A stretch of 64,000 bases of DNA from Orrella daihaiensis (GCF_022811525.1 NZ_CP063982.1:1860001-1924000); one strand, 5' to 3'. Numbered from the stretch's first letter, positions 1 through 9,233 are shown. Notes: generated by a model from the letters alone, not told the origin. A program made the numbers and translations.

Positions 1-1390
1 CTCGAGAAACTGATTTCAACTTGTCAAAGAAATCGAGCACGATCTCGGCTAGCGGGATTTCATACTGCAGATGAACCTGACGACCGTGATAGCTCATATC
101 GAGCTGAACGCCTCGCTTGTTGTTGCAAAGCGTCATGACCGGTCCGACATAGTCTTGTGGCATGAACAGGGTCACCAGCACAATCGGCTCGCGTATTTCA
201 CGAATCTTGGCGATTTCGGGCATGCGTGATGGACTTTCGATATCCATGACCTCGCCATCATTGAGTTCCACCTTGTACACCACCGATGGCGCGGTGGTGA
301 TGATGTCCATATCAAACTCGCGCTCAAGACGCTCTTGCACAATCTCCATGTGCAAAAGCCCCAGAAATCCGCACCGAAAACCAAAACCAAGTGCTTGAGA
401 CACTTCAGGCTCAAACATCAGCGCAGCATCGTTTAGCTTCAACTTCTCGAGCGAGTCTCGCAACTGATCGTATTCACTACTTTCAACCGGATACAGTCCG
501 GCAAATACCTGTGGCTTGACCTCTTTAAAGCCTGGCAAAGGCGCATCAGCAGGCTGGTTGACCAGTGTGACCGTATCACCCACTTTAGCGTCTTTTAGCT
601 CTTTGATCCCCGCAATCAAAAAGCCCACCTGCCCGGCTGACAGCTCGGTTCTGGGCAATGATTTGGGCGTAAACACACCGATTTGTTCGCAGGGATGAAC
701 CGCACCGGTGGCCATGAACCGCAACTTATCCTTGGGTCGAATCGTACCGTTGACCACTCGTATCAACATGACGACACCGACGTAATTATCAAACCAGGAG
801 TCAATGATCAGTGCCTGCAGCGGCGCACTGGGGTCACCTTTGGGAGGCGGCACCTTGGCAACGATTGCTTCGAGGATTTCATCAATTCCCATGCCGGTTT
901 TAGCGCTCGCGGCCACTGCATCACTGGCATCCAATCCAATCACATCCTCTATCTCAGCACGCGCGCCATCCGGATCTGCTTGAGGCAGATCCATTTTATT
1001 AAGCACTGGCACCACCTCTACACCGAGCTCAATGGCGGTGTAGCAATTAGCCACGGTTTGTGCCTCTACGCCCTGAGATGCATCAACCACCAACAAGGCA
1101 CCCTCACAAGCCGACAAAGAGCGGCTCACTTCATAGGAGAAGTCCACATGACCCGGGGTATCGATCAAATTAAGCTGATACTCCTGACCATCGGCAGCGC
1201 GATACAGCAAAGAGGCGGTTTGGGCCTTGATGGTAATACCCCGCTCGCGTTCGATGTCCATGGAATCGAGAACCTGGGCGCTCATCTCACGGTCGGCCAA
1301 GCCACCGCATCGATGGATGAGTCGGTCGGCCAAAGTTGATTTGCCATGATCAATATGGGCAATGATCGAGAAATTACGAATATGCTGCAT
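1..1390 (-). CDS. lepA: Elongation factor 4 (LepA), 3' end cut by window edge
   Basis: LepA is a ribosome-associated translational GTPase that back-translocates or remodels stalled ribosomes. About 463 N-terminal residues of roughly 600 are present; the C-terminal part lies left of the window. The protein begins MQHIRNFSIIAHIDHGKST, containing the P-loop. It continues with a DTPGHVDF G3 motif and an NKMD G4 motif, then the elongation-factor domains II and III. The ATG at 1390 is preceded by a CGCAGGTCTC stretch that can serve as a weak ribosome-binding site. It is the last visible gene of the minus-strand run following rpoE-mucABD, the usual betaproteobacterial order (lepA is normally followed by lepB). 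Nothing unusual is seen. The assignment is secure; only the truncation limits it. Confidence 0.95.
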   Translation of the reverse strand, partial: MQHIRNFSIIAHIDHGKSTLADRLIHRCGGLADREMSAQVLDSMDIERERGITIKAQTASLLYRAADGQEYQLNLIDTPGHVDFSYEVSRSLSACEGALLVVDASQGVEAQTVANCYTAIELGVEVVPVLNKMDLPQADPDGARAEIEDVIGLDASDAVAASAKTGMGIDEILEAIVAKVPPPKGDPSAPLQALIIDSWFDNYVGVVMLIRVVNGTIRPKDKLRFMATGAVHPCEQIGVFTPKSLPRTELSAGQVGFLIAGIKELKDAKVGDTVTLVNQPADAPLPGFKEVKPQVFAGLYPVESSEYDQLRDSLEKLKLNDAALMFEPEVSQALGFGFRCGFLGLLHMEIVQERLEREFDMDIITTAPSVVYKVELNDGEVMDIESPSRMPEIAKIREIREPIVLVTLFMPQDYVGPVMTLCNNKRGVQLDMSYHGRQVHLQYEIPLAEIVLDFFDKLKSVSR

Positions 1391-1454
1391 GAGACCTGCG
1401 AGAAGTTAGTTTGCCTGGGTTGAGCCGGTTGGTTTGGCCGCTGGCTTTACGGCC

Positions 1455-1488
1455 AAGACAAAGGGGGCGCAGATCGCCCCCTTGTCTT
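1455..1488 (-). terminator. GC-rich hairpin between mucD and lepA
   Basis: A near-perfect inverted repeat, AAGACAAAGGGGGCG with its complement CGCCCCCTTGTCTT, is separated by a 5-base loop. It lies between the stop of mucD and the start of lepA, both on the minus strand. No long U-tract follows on either strand. It may be an attenuator or processing hairpin rather than a full terminator. Confidence 0.5.
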
Positions 1489-1526
1489 CGCGCATCTATT
1501 GAGCGCTTATTTTAGCCTCAAGACGG

Positions 1527-3032
1527 TTACTTCTTCGCCGGACGCACTAAAAGCCACTGCGCTTGACCGTTGCGCTGCACCATCATACCTAGTGGCTTGC
1601 CCGCTTGCGCCTTCTGAGCAAGCTCCACGAATTGTTTGGGCGAACTAACGTCGGTATTGTCAACCGTCAGGATCACGTCACCAGGGGTCAAGCCAGCAAC
1701 CTCGCCAGCACCCTCGACAGCCGTAACCTTAACGCCATGGTTAATCCGAAACTCTTTCTTCTCATCGTCGGTCAAGGACACCACTGTAATACCCAGCGCC
1801 GTTTCACCTTGCGCCTTGGGCTCGGCAGGCTGGGCTGCAGCCGCCACTGGCTGGGCTGATGGCATCTCGCCTACGGTGATGTCCAGAGACACTGGCTTGC
1901 CCTTGCGCCACACGTTCATCTTGGCTTTGGTTCCTGGTGCAGTTGAACCGACCACACGGGGCAAATCCGACCACTTCTCGATTTTCTTTCCGTCAAATTC
2001 AAGAATGATGTCGCCGGGCTCAACCCCAGCCTGCTCAGCAGGACCATCAGGCACCACGCGGCTCACCATCGCACCGGCTGCGCTATCCAACCCACTGGCT
2101 TGGGCCACGTCCTTGCTCACCTCGCCGATCTGGACACCAATACGACCCCGAGTGACTTTGCCGTTTTCGCGCAGTTGCTGAGCGACCTCCATTGCCTCGT
2201 CGATCGGGATCGCAAGCGAAATACCCATGAAACCGCCGCTGCGCGAGACAATTTGAGCGTTGATACCAACCACTTCACCGTCAAGATCGAGTAAGGGGCC
2301 ACCCGAATTACCCGGATTGACCGCCACATCGGTCTGAATAAATGGCAGGTAATCACCCGTCTCCCGACCAATCGCACTCACGATGCCAGAGGTGACTGTT
2401 GACTCCAGACCAAACGGCGAACCAATGGCAAGAACCCATTGCCCCTTTTTAAGATCTGCCGCAGTGCCAATAGGCAATGTGGCCATGTCCTGTGCATCGA
2501 TTTTTAATAAAGCGACATCCGTGCGTTCGTCGCTACCGATCACCTTGGCTTTGTATTCCGTACCATCGGTCAGAGTCACAAAAATCTCCGATGCATCATC
2601 AATCACGTGATGATTGGTGAGGATGTAGCCATCGGCGCTAATGAAAAATCCTGATCCGACACCGCGCGGTACAGTGCGCTCTTGCGGTTCAGGGTTACCT
2701 CGACGCTGCTGTGGTGCCTGGTCATTGCCACCCCCACCTGGCGGCTGAAAATCAGGCCCAAAGAACCAGCGAAACATTTCGTACGGATCGCGACCACCCG
2801 ATGAGCCGTTGGAACTGACCGTCGCTGTCGTCCGAATATTGACAACGGCGGGTTCGGCTTTTTCCACGATCGACGTGAAGTCGGGCAGTCCTACCGTGTT
2901 TGCTTTTGCAACTGGGCTGATCTGCCAAAGCAGCAGCGCCATCAATGTCAAAAACATCAGCTGCCACAGGCGCTTGTGTTGGATTGATTGCATATCTTGC
3001 TTGGTATTTTGAGCGGTGACGCGATTATGCAT
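1527..3032 (-). CDS. mucD: Periplasmic DegP/HtrA-family serine protease MucD
   Basis: A trypsin-like periplasmic protease and chaperone that degrades misfolded envelope proteins. It follows the sigma-E/anti-sigma genes as in pseudomonads and Burkholderiales. The ATG at 3032 (MHNRVTAQN) was chosen because ACGGAG sits six bases upstream; a longer frame would overlap mucB. An N-terminal hydrophobic segment (LWQLMFLTLMALLLW) acts as signal. The catalytic triad is His142 (TNHHV), Asp172 (TDVALL) and Ser243 (GNSGGP). Two PDZ domains follow, at about residues 280-370 and 410-500. A proline/glycine/glutamine-rich linker precedes the protease domain. Length (501 aa) is normal for the family. Likely co-transcribed with rpoE, mucA and mucB. 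Confidence 0.93.
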   Translation of the reverse strand: MHNRVTAQNTKQDMQSIQHKRLWQLMFLTLMALLLWQISPVAKANTVGLPDFTSIVEKAEPAVVNIRTTATVSSNGSSGGRDPYEMFRWFFGPDFQPPGGGGNDQAPQQRRGNPEPQERTVPRGVGSGFFISADGYILTNHHVIDDASEIFVTLTDGTEYKAKVIGSDERTDVALLKIDAQDMATLPIGTAADLKKGQWVLAIGSPFGLESTVTSGIVSAIGRETGDYLPFIQTDVAVNPGNSGGPLLDLDGEVVGINAQIVSRSGGFMGISLAIPIDEAMEVAQQLRENGKVTRGRIGVQIGEVSKDVAQASGLDSAAGAMVSRVVPDGPAEQAGVEPGDIILEFDGKKIEKWSDLPRVVGSTAPGTKAKMNVWRKGKPVSLDITVGEMPSAQPVAAAAQPAEPKAQGETALGITVVSLTDDEKKEFRINHGVKVTAVEGAGEVAGLTPGDVILTVDNTDVSSPKQFVELAQKAQAGKPLGMMVQRNGQAQWLLVRPAKK

Positions 3033-3072
3033 AAATGACTCCGTGTTTAGCATCGCTTGTGTTTTAGTGTCA

Positions 3073-4077
3073 CTATCTGGTGTGCAGAGCACCGGTCCGA
3101 ATAATGGATTGAGCGAGCTGCCGAACTGTCAAAGCCGGGGCCTCACCGGCCACCATCACCCAAAAATCCTGGTGACGCTTGCCAAAGAGGTTTACTGCCC
3201 CAGAACGGCTCGCACCGCTCATCTGATGGTGAGACAAATTCTGCTGATAAGGTTCAATAAAAATTGAGATCGTGGCCAAACCATCAGTCAAAATCAGGTG
3301 ACTGACCCGGCGTCCATCACGAAACTGACGCTCAACCTGCACAACGGAGCGATAGCCCGGCGGCTCACGATAGAACCAACCCATGGCCTTCAAGTCTATG
3401 TTGTTATTGCTTGGCTCAACCACACGCCAACCATCAGTTGTCCAACCGGGCGTCAGTGCTGCTTGCTCGATTGGCTTACCGACTTCCAGTTGTGTGAATG
3501 CGATGTGTTCACGCACTGCCCCTTGCTCGTCGTACATCAGCGCTTCCAGCAAAAGCCCGGTCTGCGCATCAACGCAAAGTTCATAACGGGATCGATGATT
3601 GTCCTTGGGAACAATGCTGATCCGATGACATTGACGTCCTGCGACCCTGGCCTTGCGCGGCTGCAACACGAAGTCATAGTACTGACTTAAATCACTGACC
3701 GAACCCATTAGCAAGGCAGGGAAACGCTCCTGACGCTGCTGCTCAGAGACAATCAGCTTCTGATCGGGAATCAGACATTGCACCCTGTCGTTGTGCCGCA
3801 GATATTCACGAGGACTATCACTAAGTACTTCCAACCGTTCAAACTCTTGGCCATCGGCATATCGATGCGTAACCCTGAACGAGCGCATTTCACCGTTGCG
3901 CTGATGGGCAAAAATACCTTGATAGTTTTGTGTCTTGGCGGCTTGCTGCACACGTTGCAGCAAATCAGGTGCGTCAAGCACAACGCCCGATTGTTGCGCT
4001 AGTGCAAGCGTAGGCCAGGCAAAACCAACGAGCATTGCCAAACTCAGCCCAGATAAGAAGCGAACTAGACGTAACAT
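3073..4077 (-). CDS. mucB: Sigma-E regulatory protein MucB/RseB
   Basis: A periplasmic sensor that binds the anti-sigma factor MucA/RseA and shields it from proteolysis until misfolded lipoproteins or LPS intermediates accumulate. The 334-residue protein has a signal peptide (LSGLSLAMLVGFAWPTLALA), then the MucB/RseB lipoprotein-binding-like N-terminal domain, with the characteristic IFAHQRNGEMRSFRVTHRYADG segment near residues 57-78. The smaller C-terminal domain follows. The start ATG shares one base with the TGA of mucA (TGATG), so the two are translationally coupled. The track of hydrophobic and signal features and its position between mucA and mucD fix the assignment. Confidence 0.9.
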   Translation of the reverse strand: MLRLVRFLSGLSLAMLVGFAWPTLALAQQSGVVLDAPDLLQRVQQAAKTQNYQGIFAHQRNGEMRSFRVTHRYADGQEFERLEVLSDSPREYLRHNDRVQCLIPDQKLIVSEQQRQERFPALLMGSVSDLSQYYDFVLQPRKARVAGRQCHRISIVPKDNHRSRYELCVDAQTGLLLEALMYDEQGAVREHIAFTQLEVGKPIEQAALTPGWTTDGWRVVEPSNNNIDLKAMGWFYREPPGYRSVVQVERQFRDGRRVSHLILTDGLATISIFIEPYQQNLSHHQMSGASRSGAVNLFGKRHQDFWVMVAGEAPALTVRQLAQSIIRTGALHTR

Positions 4078-4646
4078 CAATCCACTCCGGGGGCGAACGC
4101 TACCTGACGCACCGCAATCGGGCCAGCCATCTGACGGTGTGCGGATACGTAGTCAGACTCTGGCCTGGCCTGCTCAACAATTCGTGCTGCGGTGGTAGTC
4201 GGCTCATTTGCCACTACCATTGCTGGCTGCGCCCCCTGTTCAAGCTCGAACAGGGGCTGAGCGACCCAGACAACCGATGCAACCGCGGCGGCCACTGCCA
4301 GAGAGGGCCAGGCTAATACAGCCTGTCGCCACCGCCCTGAAGACCTGAGTGAAGGTCTTGGCTGAGCCAAAGGCAACGCACCAGCCCCATGCGTGACCTC
4401 TCTAGCCAGCGCAGCAGACATGCGGGCAGCAAACTCGGCCGACACAGGCAATGTAGCCGACGGTTCACGCAACGCATCGCCAATTAAATGGTAGGTGGCC
4501 CAGCACTCTAGCGCCTCGTGAGAGTCGAGTTTGACGCCTTGAAGGTCAGCTTCACCATCCATGACGGCAGATAAAGACTGAGCCAACCCGGCGGTCGATT
4601 CCTCATCCTCGTCATGCCATGCCGTTTTATGTTCAGCAGAATTCAT
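4077..4646 (-). CDS. mucA: Anti-sigma-E factor MucA/RseA
   Basis: A single-pass inner-membrane anti-sigma factor holding RpoE inactive until cleaved by envelope proteases. The N-terminal cytoplasmic half holds an RseA-N-like region including SAVMDGEADLQGVKLDSHEA and WATYHLIGDALR, the typical sigma-binding signature. One membrane segment (VLAWPSLAVAAAVASVVWVA) sits near residues 120-140. A short periplasmic tail follows. ATG 4646 was chosen because TGAGGA lies six bases upstream; the ATG two codons earlier abuts the Shine-Dalgarno itself. It starts ten bases after the rpoE stop. Identification rests on these motifs plus gene order. Confidence 0.88.
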   Translation of the reverse strand: MNSAEHKTAWHDEDEESTAGLAQSLSAVMDGEADLQGVKLDSHEALECWATYHLIGDALREPSATLPVSAEFAARMSAALAREVTHGAGALPLAQPRPSLRSSGRWRQAVLAWPSLAVAAAVASVVWVAQPLFELEQGAQPAMVVANEPTTTAARIVEQARPESDYVSAHRQMAGPIAVRQVAFAPGVD

Positions 4647-4655
4647 CACCATTCC

Positions 4656-5255
4656 TCACCAGCGCCTATCACCGTGGGTGTCCAACATCGGACGCAACTT
4701 AGCCGCAATCGCTTCTCGCGCCCTAAAAATCCTGGATCTCACCGTTCCAATAGGGCAATCCATTGTCTCGGCAATTTCCTCGTAACTCAAACCATCGATC
4801 TCCCTAAGGACGATGGCGGTGCGCAACTCCACCGGCAGCTGTTCAATCACTGCGTTAACCGTATTGGCAATTTCGTGACTTGCCAGCACCGACTCCGGGG
4901 TGTTGTTGTCTGTTAGGTTGTCAATTTCATCAAAAGTTTCACCATCATCGGTTTGATTTAGGCTTGGGCTACTTGGGCGGCGCCCTTGGGAGGTGATCCA
5001 GTTGCGTGCCGTGTTGATCGCAATGCGATAGAGCCAGGTATAGAAAGCACTTTCACCCCGAAACTGCGGCAAAGCCCGATAGGCCTTTATAAAGGCCTCT
5101 TGCATCACGTCATCAATATCCGATTGATCACGCAACATTCTGGAGAGCAAGCGCTGGATTTTGCGCTGGTACTTCACGACCAGCAAGTCAAATGCCTGCT
5201 TATCGCCCTGCTGCACACGTGCCACTAGCTGGGCGTCTGCTTCGCGCTCACTCAT
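4656..5255 (-). CDS. rpoE: RNA polymerase sigma-E factor (RpoE/AlgU)
   Basis: An ECF-family sigma factor that directs transcription of envelope-stress genes and usually its own operon. The sigma-70 region 2 signature DVMQEAFIKAYRALPQFRG and FYTWLYRIAINTARNW is followed by an acidic linker. Region 4 contains QLPVELRTAIVLREIDGLSY and the HTH IAETMDCPIGTVRSRIFRAR. The ATG at 5255 has GGAGAGG upstream and overlaps the preceding gene by ATGA. Product is 199 aa, the normal family length. It leads rpoE-mucA-mucB-mucD. The overlap with the upstream membrane protein and fabF suggests read-through from the fatty-acid operon in addition to any sigma-E promoter. Confidence 0.95.
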   Translation of the reverse strand: MSEREADAQLVARVQQGDKQAFDLLVVKYQRKIQRLLSRMLRDQSDIDDVMQEAFIKAYRALPQFRGESAFYTWLYRIAINTARNWITSQGRRPSSPSLNQTDDGETFDEIDNLTDNNTPESVLASHEIANTVNAVIEQLPVELRTAIVLREIDGLSYEEIAETMDCPIGTVRSRIFRAREAIAAKLRPMLDTHGDRRW

Positions 5256-5749
5256 GTGCCTCTCCGCGCATGCCAAAGAGCCAAGAGGGCAATTTTTCTA
5301 AATTCTTCTTTATTTTGCCCTTGTTTCCACACTAAGACATCAAATGCCTTATCAGCCCTGACACCAGACTGCGTATCAATCGGTCTGAGCCTCAGCACCA
5401 TTGCGGTCCAGAACTGCCCAACCTCTTCAATCTGTAGACCAATAGAGCGGTCACCGCTTTGAAGCTCGCCCTCGATGAGCTCTGACGTAAAGCGCACGCC
5501 ACGAAAGTGCCGGTGACAATCCCCCTCCAGACGCGAGTAGAGTCTCCATTTCCAGACCAAAGGGAAAACTGCCACAAAACACGTTATGTGCAAAACCATC
5601 GCCGCAGTGTCGATGGCGAGATTGACCAGTGATTGAAATACAACCGCGATTGCCGCTGAAACCAAAATCGCCTGCACAATGCGAGCAACTAGAGGGGTGG
5701 CGCAAGGCCGCCATTGGACTGTAATGGTTTCAGCTGCTGCGTTCTGCAT
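5252..5749 (-). CDS. Small inner-membrane protein, YgfX/CptA-like
   Basis: A 165-residue protein with two adjacent hydrophobic segments near the N-terminus (about residues 24-45 and 50-68). A charged cytoplasmic-type domain follows, ending in a basic tail (LLALWHARRGT). Two membrane helices followed by a short soluble domain resemble the YgfX/CptA family, which in gammaproteobacteria is often encoded close to rpoE; no family motif makes this certain. The ATG overlaps the fabF stop (TGATG) and its own stop overlaps the rpoE start (ATGA), so it is translationally coupled to both. Its place between lipid synthesis and envelope stress is suggestive, but function is unproven. Confidence 0.6.
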   Translation of the reverse strand: MQNAAAETITVQWRPCATPLVARIVQAILVSAAIAVVFQSLVNLAIDTAAMVLHITCFVAVFPLVWKWRLYSRLEGDCHRHFRGVRFTSELIEGELQSGDRSIGLQIEEVGQFWTAMVLRLRPIDTQSGVRADKAFDVLVWKQGQNKEEFRKIALLALWHARRGT

Positions 5750-6978
5750 CAAACCCGACGTACGACCATCGACCCGTTGGTGCCTCCAAACCCAAACGAG
5801 TTCGACAAGGCCACTTCGATCTGCATCGGGCGTGCCTCGTTAGCACAATAATCCAGATCACATTCGGGATCTTGATTAAAAATATTAATGGTGGGTGGAG
5901 AGACCTGATGATGGACTGCCAACGTGGTAAAGACCGCCTCGATACCCCCGGCAGCCCCAAGCAAGTGACCAGTCATGGACTTGGTAGAGTTAACCACCAA
6001 CTTCTTGGCATGCTCCCCAAAAGCAAGCTTCAATGCCAGCGTTTCGTTCTTGTCGCCAAGCGGCGTGGAAGTACCGTGGGCATTGACGTAATTTACTGAG
6101 TCAGGGTTGATTCCGCCATTTCGTAAGGCGGCCAGCATACCGCGGCGTGGACCGTCCTGGTCAGGCGCAGTGATGTGGTGAGCATCCGAACTCATGCCAT
6201 AGCCTGCTAGTTCACCGTAAATCTTGGCACCACGCTTTTTGGCATGCTCATATTCTTCAAGCACCATGACACCAGCGCCCTCACCGAGCACAAACCCATC
6301 ACGATCCACATCCCATGGGCGCGATGCGGTTTTCGGGTCATCGTTTCGCGTGGACAATGCCCTCATGGCCGCAAAGCCCCCAACACCCAACGGTGTAACC
6401 GTTGATTCTGTGCCGCCAGCCAACATGACATCGGCATCGCCATATTCAATTAGACGCCCTGCATCACCTATTGAATGCAAACCCGTCGTACACGCTGAAA
6501 CAACCGCATAAGAAGGCCCCTTAAGACCGAGCATGATTGACAGCTGCCCCGAGACGAGATTAATCAGCGAAGCCGGCACAAAAAACGGCGAAATGCGGCG
6601 CGCGCCACGCTCGAGATACTCTTTCTGAGTTTCCTCAATTCGCTGAAGACCACCGATACCAGACCCCACAATGACGCCGAAACGGTCAGCATTGAGCTCG
6701 CTAATTTCGAGACCCGAGTCCTTCCACGCCTGAACACCAGCTGCAATACCATAGTGGATAAAGGTATCCATCTGACGTGCTTCTTTGGCTGGCAGGTAGG
6801 TCGTGACGTCGAAGTCTTTGACCTCTCCCGCTATGTGAGAATTCAATTCAGACGGATCGAATCGAGTGATTCTTCCAATGCCACTACGCCCGTTGACTAC
6901 GTTGTCCCAAGCGGTGGCAATATCATTGCCCACGGGGCTCACAATGCCCAAGCCAGTGATCACTACTCGTCTTTTCAA
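5749..6978 (-). CDS. fabF: 3-oxoacyl-ACP synthase II (FabF)
   Basis: Condenses acyl-ACP with malonyl-ACP in each elongation round of type II fatty-acid synthesis in the cytoplasm. The Cys-His-His triad is visible: Cys in SACTTGLHSI, His in NAHGTSTPLGD and His in GHLLGAAGG. The 409-residue length is canonical. The start codon appears to be TTG at 6978, encoding the conserved MKRRVVITGLG N-terminus with CAGGAG seven bases upstream; no in-frame ATG fits. It is the last fab gene of the cluster. The 158-base gap from acpP holds hairpins, which fits separate tuning of acpP and fabF amounts. Confidence 0.96.
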   Translation of the reverse strand: MKRRVVITGLGIVSPVGNDIATAWDNVVNGRSGIGRITRFDPSELNSHIAGEVKDFDVTTYLPAKEARQMDTFIHYGIAAGVQAWKDSGLEISELNADRFGVIVGSGIGGLQRIEETQKEYLERGARRISPFFVPASLINLVSGQLSIMLGLKGPSYAVVSACTTGLHSIGDAGRLIEYGDADVMLAGGTESTVTPLGVGGFAAMRALSTRNDDPKTASRPWDVDRDGFVLGEGAGVMVLEEYEHAKKRGAKIYGELAGYGMSSDAHHITAPDQDGPRRGMLAALRNGGINPDSVNYVNAHGTSTPLGDKNETLALKLAFGEHAKKLVVNSTKSMTGHLLGAAGGIEAVFTTLAVHHQVSPPTINIFNQDPECDLDYCANEARPMQIEVALSNSFGFGGTNGSMVVRRV

Positions 6979-7083
6979 GAGTCGCTCCTGATATTTGACA
7001 ACAAAAGCGGCCGAGTTCGCTAACAGAAACGGTCAGACAAACAGTCTGCCCGCCCGCTACTAGCTTTCCCGACCGCCGAGGTC

Positions 7084-7132
7084 GCGTGCAGCGAAGCACG
7101 CAACCAGCAAACTTAACCGAAACTGCTTCGGT
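7084..7132 (-). promoter_or_regulatory. Two hairpins in the acpP-fabF gap
   Basis: Two inverted repeats are visible: GCGTGC-agcgaa-GCACGC near 7084-7101 and AACCGAA-actg-TTCGGTT at 7115-7132. Neither is followed by a run of T on the minus strand. They may act as partial terminators or mRNA stabilisers that leave acpP message more abundant than fabF message. This role is inferred from position only. Confidence 0.4.
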
Positions 7133-7136
7133 TCAA

Positions 7137-7373
7137 TTACTTCGAGTTCGATTCGATGTAATCGATGGCTTGCTTGACCGTGGTGATCTTTTCGGCTTCC
7201 TCGTCGGGAATCTCGGTCTCGAACTCGTCCTCTAGCGCCATCACCAGTTCGACCATGTCGAGTGAGTCCGCGCCGAGGTCGTCAAGAAATGAGGATTCGT
7301 TCTTGATCTCGGCTTCATTAACGCCAAGTTGTTCAGCGACGATTTTCTTGACGCGCTGTTCGATGCTTTCCAT
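7137..7373 (-). CDS. acpP: Acyl carrier protein
   Basis: The carrier of growing acyl chains on a 4'-phosphopantetheine arm. It is a 78-residue, very acidic protein with the attachment serine in the universal LGADSLDMVELVMALE motif near residue 37. The ATG is preceded by GGAG six bases upstream. It sits between fabG and fabF as in Escherichia coli and most proteobacteria. Identification is unambiguous. Confidence 0.98.
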   Translation of the reverse strand: MESIEQRVKKIVAEQLGVNEAEIKNESSFLDDLGADSLDMVELVMALEDEFETEIPDEEAEKITTVKQAIDYIESNSK

Positions 7374-7433
7374 TCAAATCTCCAGTGGGGAAAAAATCTT
7401 CTGAATTATAGCCAAGCGTAGCCCAAAACGGGT

Positions 7434-8168
7434 TTACGACATGTACATGCCACCATTTACGTGCAAAGTGGTACCCGTAATGTACTCTGCCTGATCTGAT
7501 GCCAGAAATGCTACTGCAAAGGCGATGTCCGCTGGTGCGCCCAGCCGTCCGAGCGGAATCTGACCCAACAAGCCTGAGGTCTGCTCAGCAGACAGTGCGC
7601 GGGTCATATCAGTTTCAATAAAACCAGGTGCCACGCAGTTGACTGTGATATTGCGACTCCCAAGCTCTCTAGCTAGCGCCCGCGTCATGCCAGCAACACC
7701 GGCTTTGGCTGCGGCATAGTTGGCTTGCCCGGCATTGCCGCTTGACCCAACCACGGAAGTGACGTTAATGATTCGTCCGCTACGGGCCTTCATCATGGGT
7801 TTGATCACAGCACGGCACAACTGAAACACACTGGTCAGATTAGTCTGCAAAACAGCATCCCAATCCTCATCTTTCATGCGCATGGCCAACGTATCCCGGG
7901 TGATGCCGGCATTGTTGACCAGAATATGGGGACCACCCTCTTTGGCAAGCTCATCGACTACCGCTGCGATGCGCTGTGGTTCATTGACATCGAGCACAAT
8001 GCCGCGGCCCGCAAATTCTGCGAGTGCCTCTGAGATACCTTGCGCGCCGCCGTCGCTAGTTGCTGTACCAATCACTCTGGCACCTCGGCTGGCCAATTCA
8101 TGTGCGATTGCTTTGCCAATACCTCGGCTCGCACCGGTGACCAACGCTATTTTGTCTTTCAGATCCAT
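7434..8168 (-). CDS. fabG: 3-oxoacyl-ACP reductase (FabG)
   Basis: An NADPH-dependent reductase carrying out the first reduction of fatty-acid elongation. It has the short-chain dehydrogenase fold with the TGASRGIGKAIA nucleotide loop and the NNAG motif. The catalytic Ser is in NVTSVVGSSG and Tyr-x3-Lys is in NYAAAKAG, all intact. The 244-residue length is standard. It starts at ATG with a GGA element nine bases upstream and lies between fabD and acpP. The intact catalytic residues contrast with the degenerate SDR protein at 47725-48519. Confidence 0.96.
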   Translation of the reverse strand: MDLKDKIALVTGASRGIGKAIAHELASRGARVIGTATSDGGAQGISEALAEFAGRGIVLDVNEPQRIAAVVDELAKEGGPHILVNNAGITRDTLAMRMKDEDWDAVLQTNLTSVFQLCRAVIKPMMKARSGRIINVTSVVGSSGNAGQANYAAAKAGVAGMTRALARELGSRNITVNCVAPGFIETDMTRALSAEQTSGLLGQIPLGRLGAPADIAFAVAFLASDQAEYITGTTLHVNGGMYMS

Positions 8169-8222
8169 GTTGCTATTCCGTGTGGCAGTTGATTTCGTTG
8201 GAAGCGATTGAACTCAAGTCCA

Positions 8223-9158
8223 TTAACCAGTCTTCAGGGTATCAAGCGCAGCTTGCATGGAACCCGGATCAGTAACAGAAATACCGGTTAATTCGGGTGA
8301 GATACGTTTGACCAAGCCACTGAGAACCTTGCCTGGGCCGCACTCCACCACGTGCGTGACGCCCAGACTGGCCATCGCTTCAATGGTTTGCACCCAGCGT
8401 ACCGGATGCCAAGCTTGGTCTACCAACGCTTGACGAATCGCAGCGGACTCGTGATGCACCTGTACGTCAACATTGTGGATGACCGGCACACTGGGTGCTC
8501 GCAGTTCAATCTTGGCCAATGCTTCCGATAGCACAGTAGCCGCTGGCTTAAGGAGACTTGAGTGAAACGGCGCCGAAACTGGCAACAGCACAGCTCTTTT
8601 GGCGCCTGCAGCCTTGGCGTTTTCCATCGCCCGCTCAACTGCCGCCTTATGACCAGCGATGACCACTTGGGCTGGCGCATTGAAATTGACCGCTTCGACT
8701 ACCTCATTTTGCTCTGCCTGCTGGCATGCCGCGATGACGGCATCATCTTCAAGCCCCAAAATCGCGGCCATGGCACCCGTGCCGACGGGCACTGCAGCCT
8801 GCATGGCGTCAGCCCGTATACGCACCAAGCGAACAGCGTCTGCCAAATCAAGCGCGCCAGCCGCCGTTAACGCAGCATACTCACCCAGACTATGCCCAGC
8901 CATCACCACAGGCTCAGGGCCACCCGCTGCCCGCCAAGCGGCCAAGATTGCCAGCGAAGCAGTCAACATGGCAGGTTGAGTGTTGGTCGTCAGATTAAGC
9001 TGCTCTGCAGGCCCCTGAGCAATCAATGCACCCAACTCTTCACCAAGCGCAGCATTGGCCTCGTCAACCACCGTCTGAACAGCCGTATTGTCTGACCAGG
9101 CATCTAGCATTCCTACGGTCTGAGACCCTTGGCCTGGGAACACAAACGCAAACTTCAT
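8223..9158 (-). CDS. fabD: Malonyl-CoA:ACP transacylase (FabD)
   Basis: Transfers malonyl groups from CoA to ACP to feed chain elongation. The nucleophile serine lies in GHSLGEYAALTAAGAL and the catalytic His in SAPFHSSLL; the N-terminus KFAFVFPGQGSQ is the FabD signature. ATG 9158 was chosen over a longer frame because AGGTGA precedes it at normal spacing and the family starts at this point. The 311-residue product is the usual size. It is encoded between fabH and fabG. Confidence 0.96.
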   Translation of the reverse strand: MKFAFVFPGQGSQTVGMLDAWSDNTAVQTVVDEANAALGEELGALIAQGPAEQLNLTTNTQPAMLTASLAILAAWRAAGGPEPVVMAGHSLGEYAALTAAGALDLADAVRLVRIRADAMQAAVPVGTGAMAAILGLEDDAVIAACQQAEQNEVVEAVNFNAPAQVVIAGHKAAVERAMENAKAAGAKRAVLLPVSAPFHSSLLKPAATVLSEALAKIELRAPSVPVIHNVDVQVHHESAAIRQALVDQAWHPVRWVQTIEAMASLGVTHVVECGPGKVLSGLVKRISPELTGISVTDPGSMQAALDTLKTG

Positions 9159-9233
9159 TCTTGTTTCACCTATATCAAATAAATCGGGAGGCACATCAGT
9201 CAGGCAAGCATTGAGCTAGTCGATATGACAGGC

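Noticed and set aside
1636..2181. 181-residue plus-strand frame within mucD
   Set aside because: Antisense shadow of a well-supported protease gene; composition reflects codon bias.
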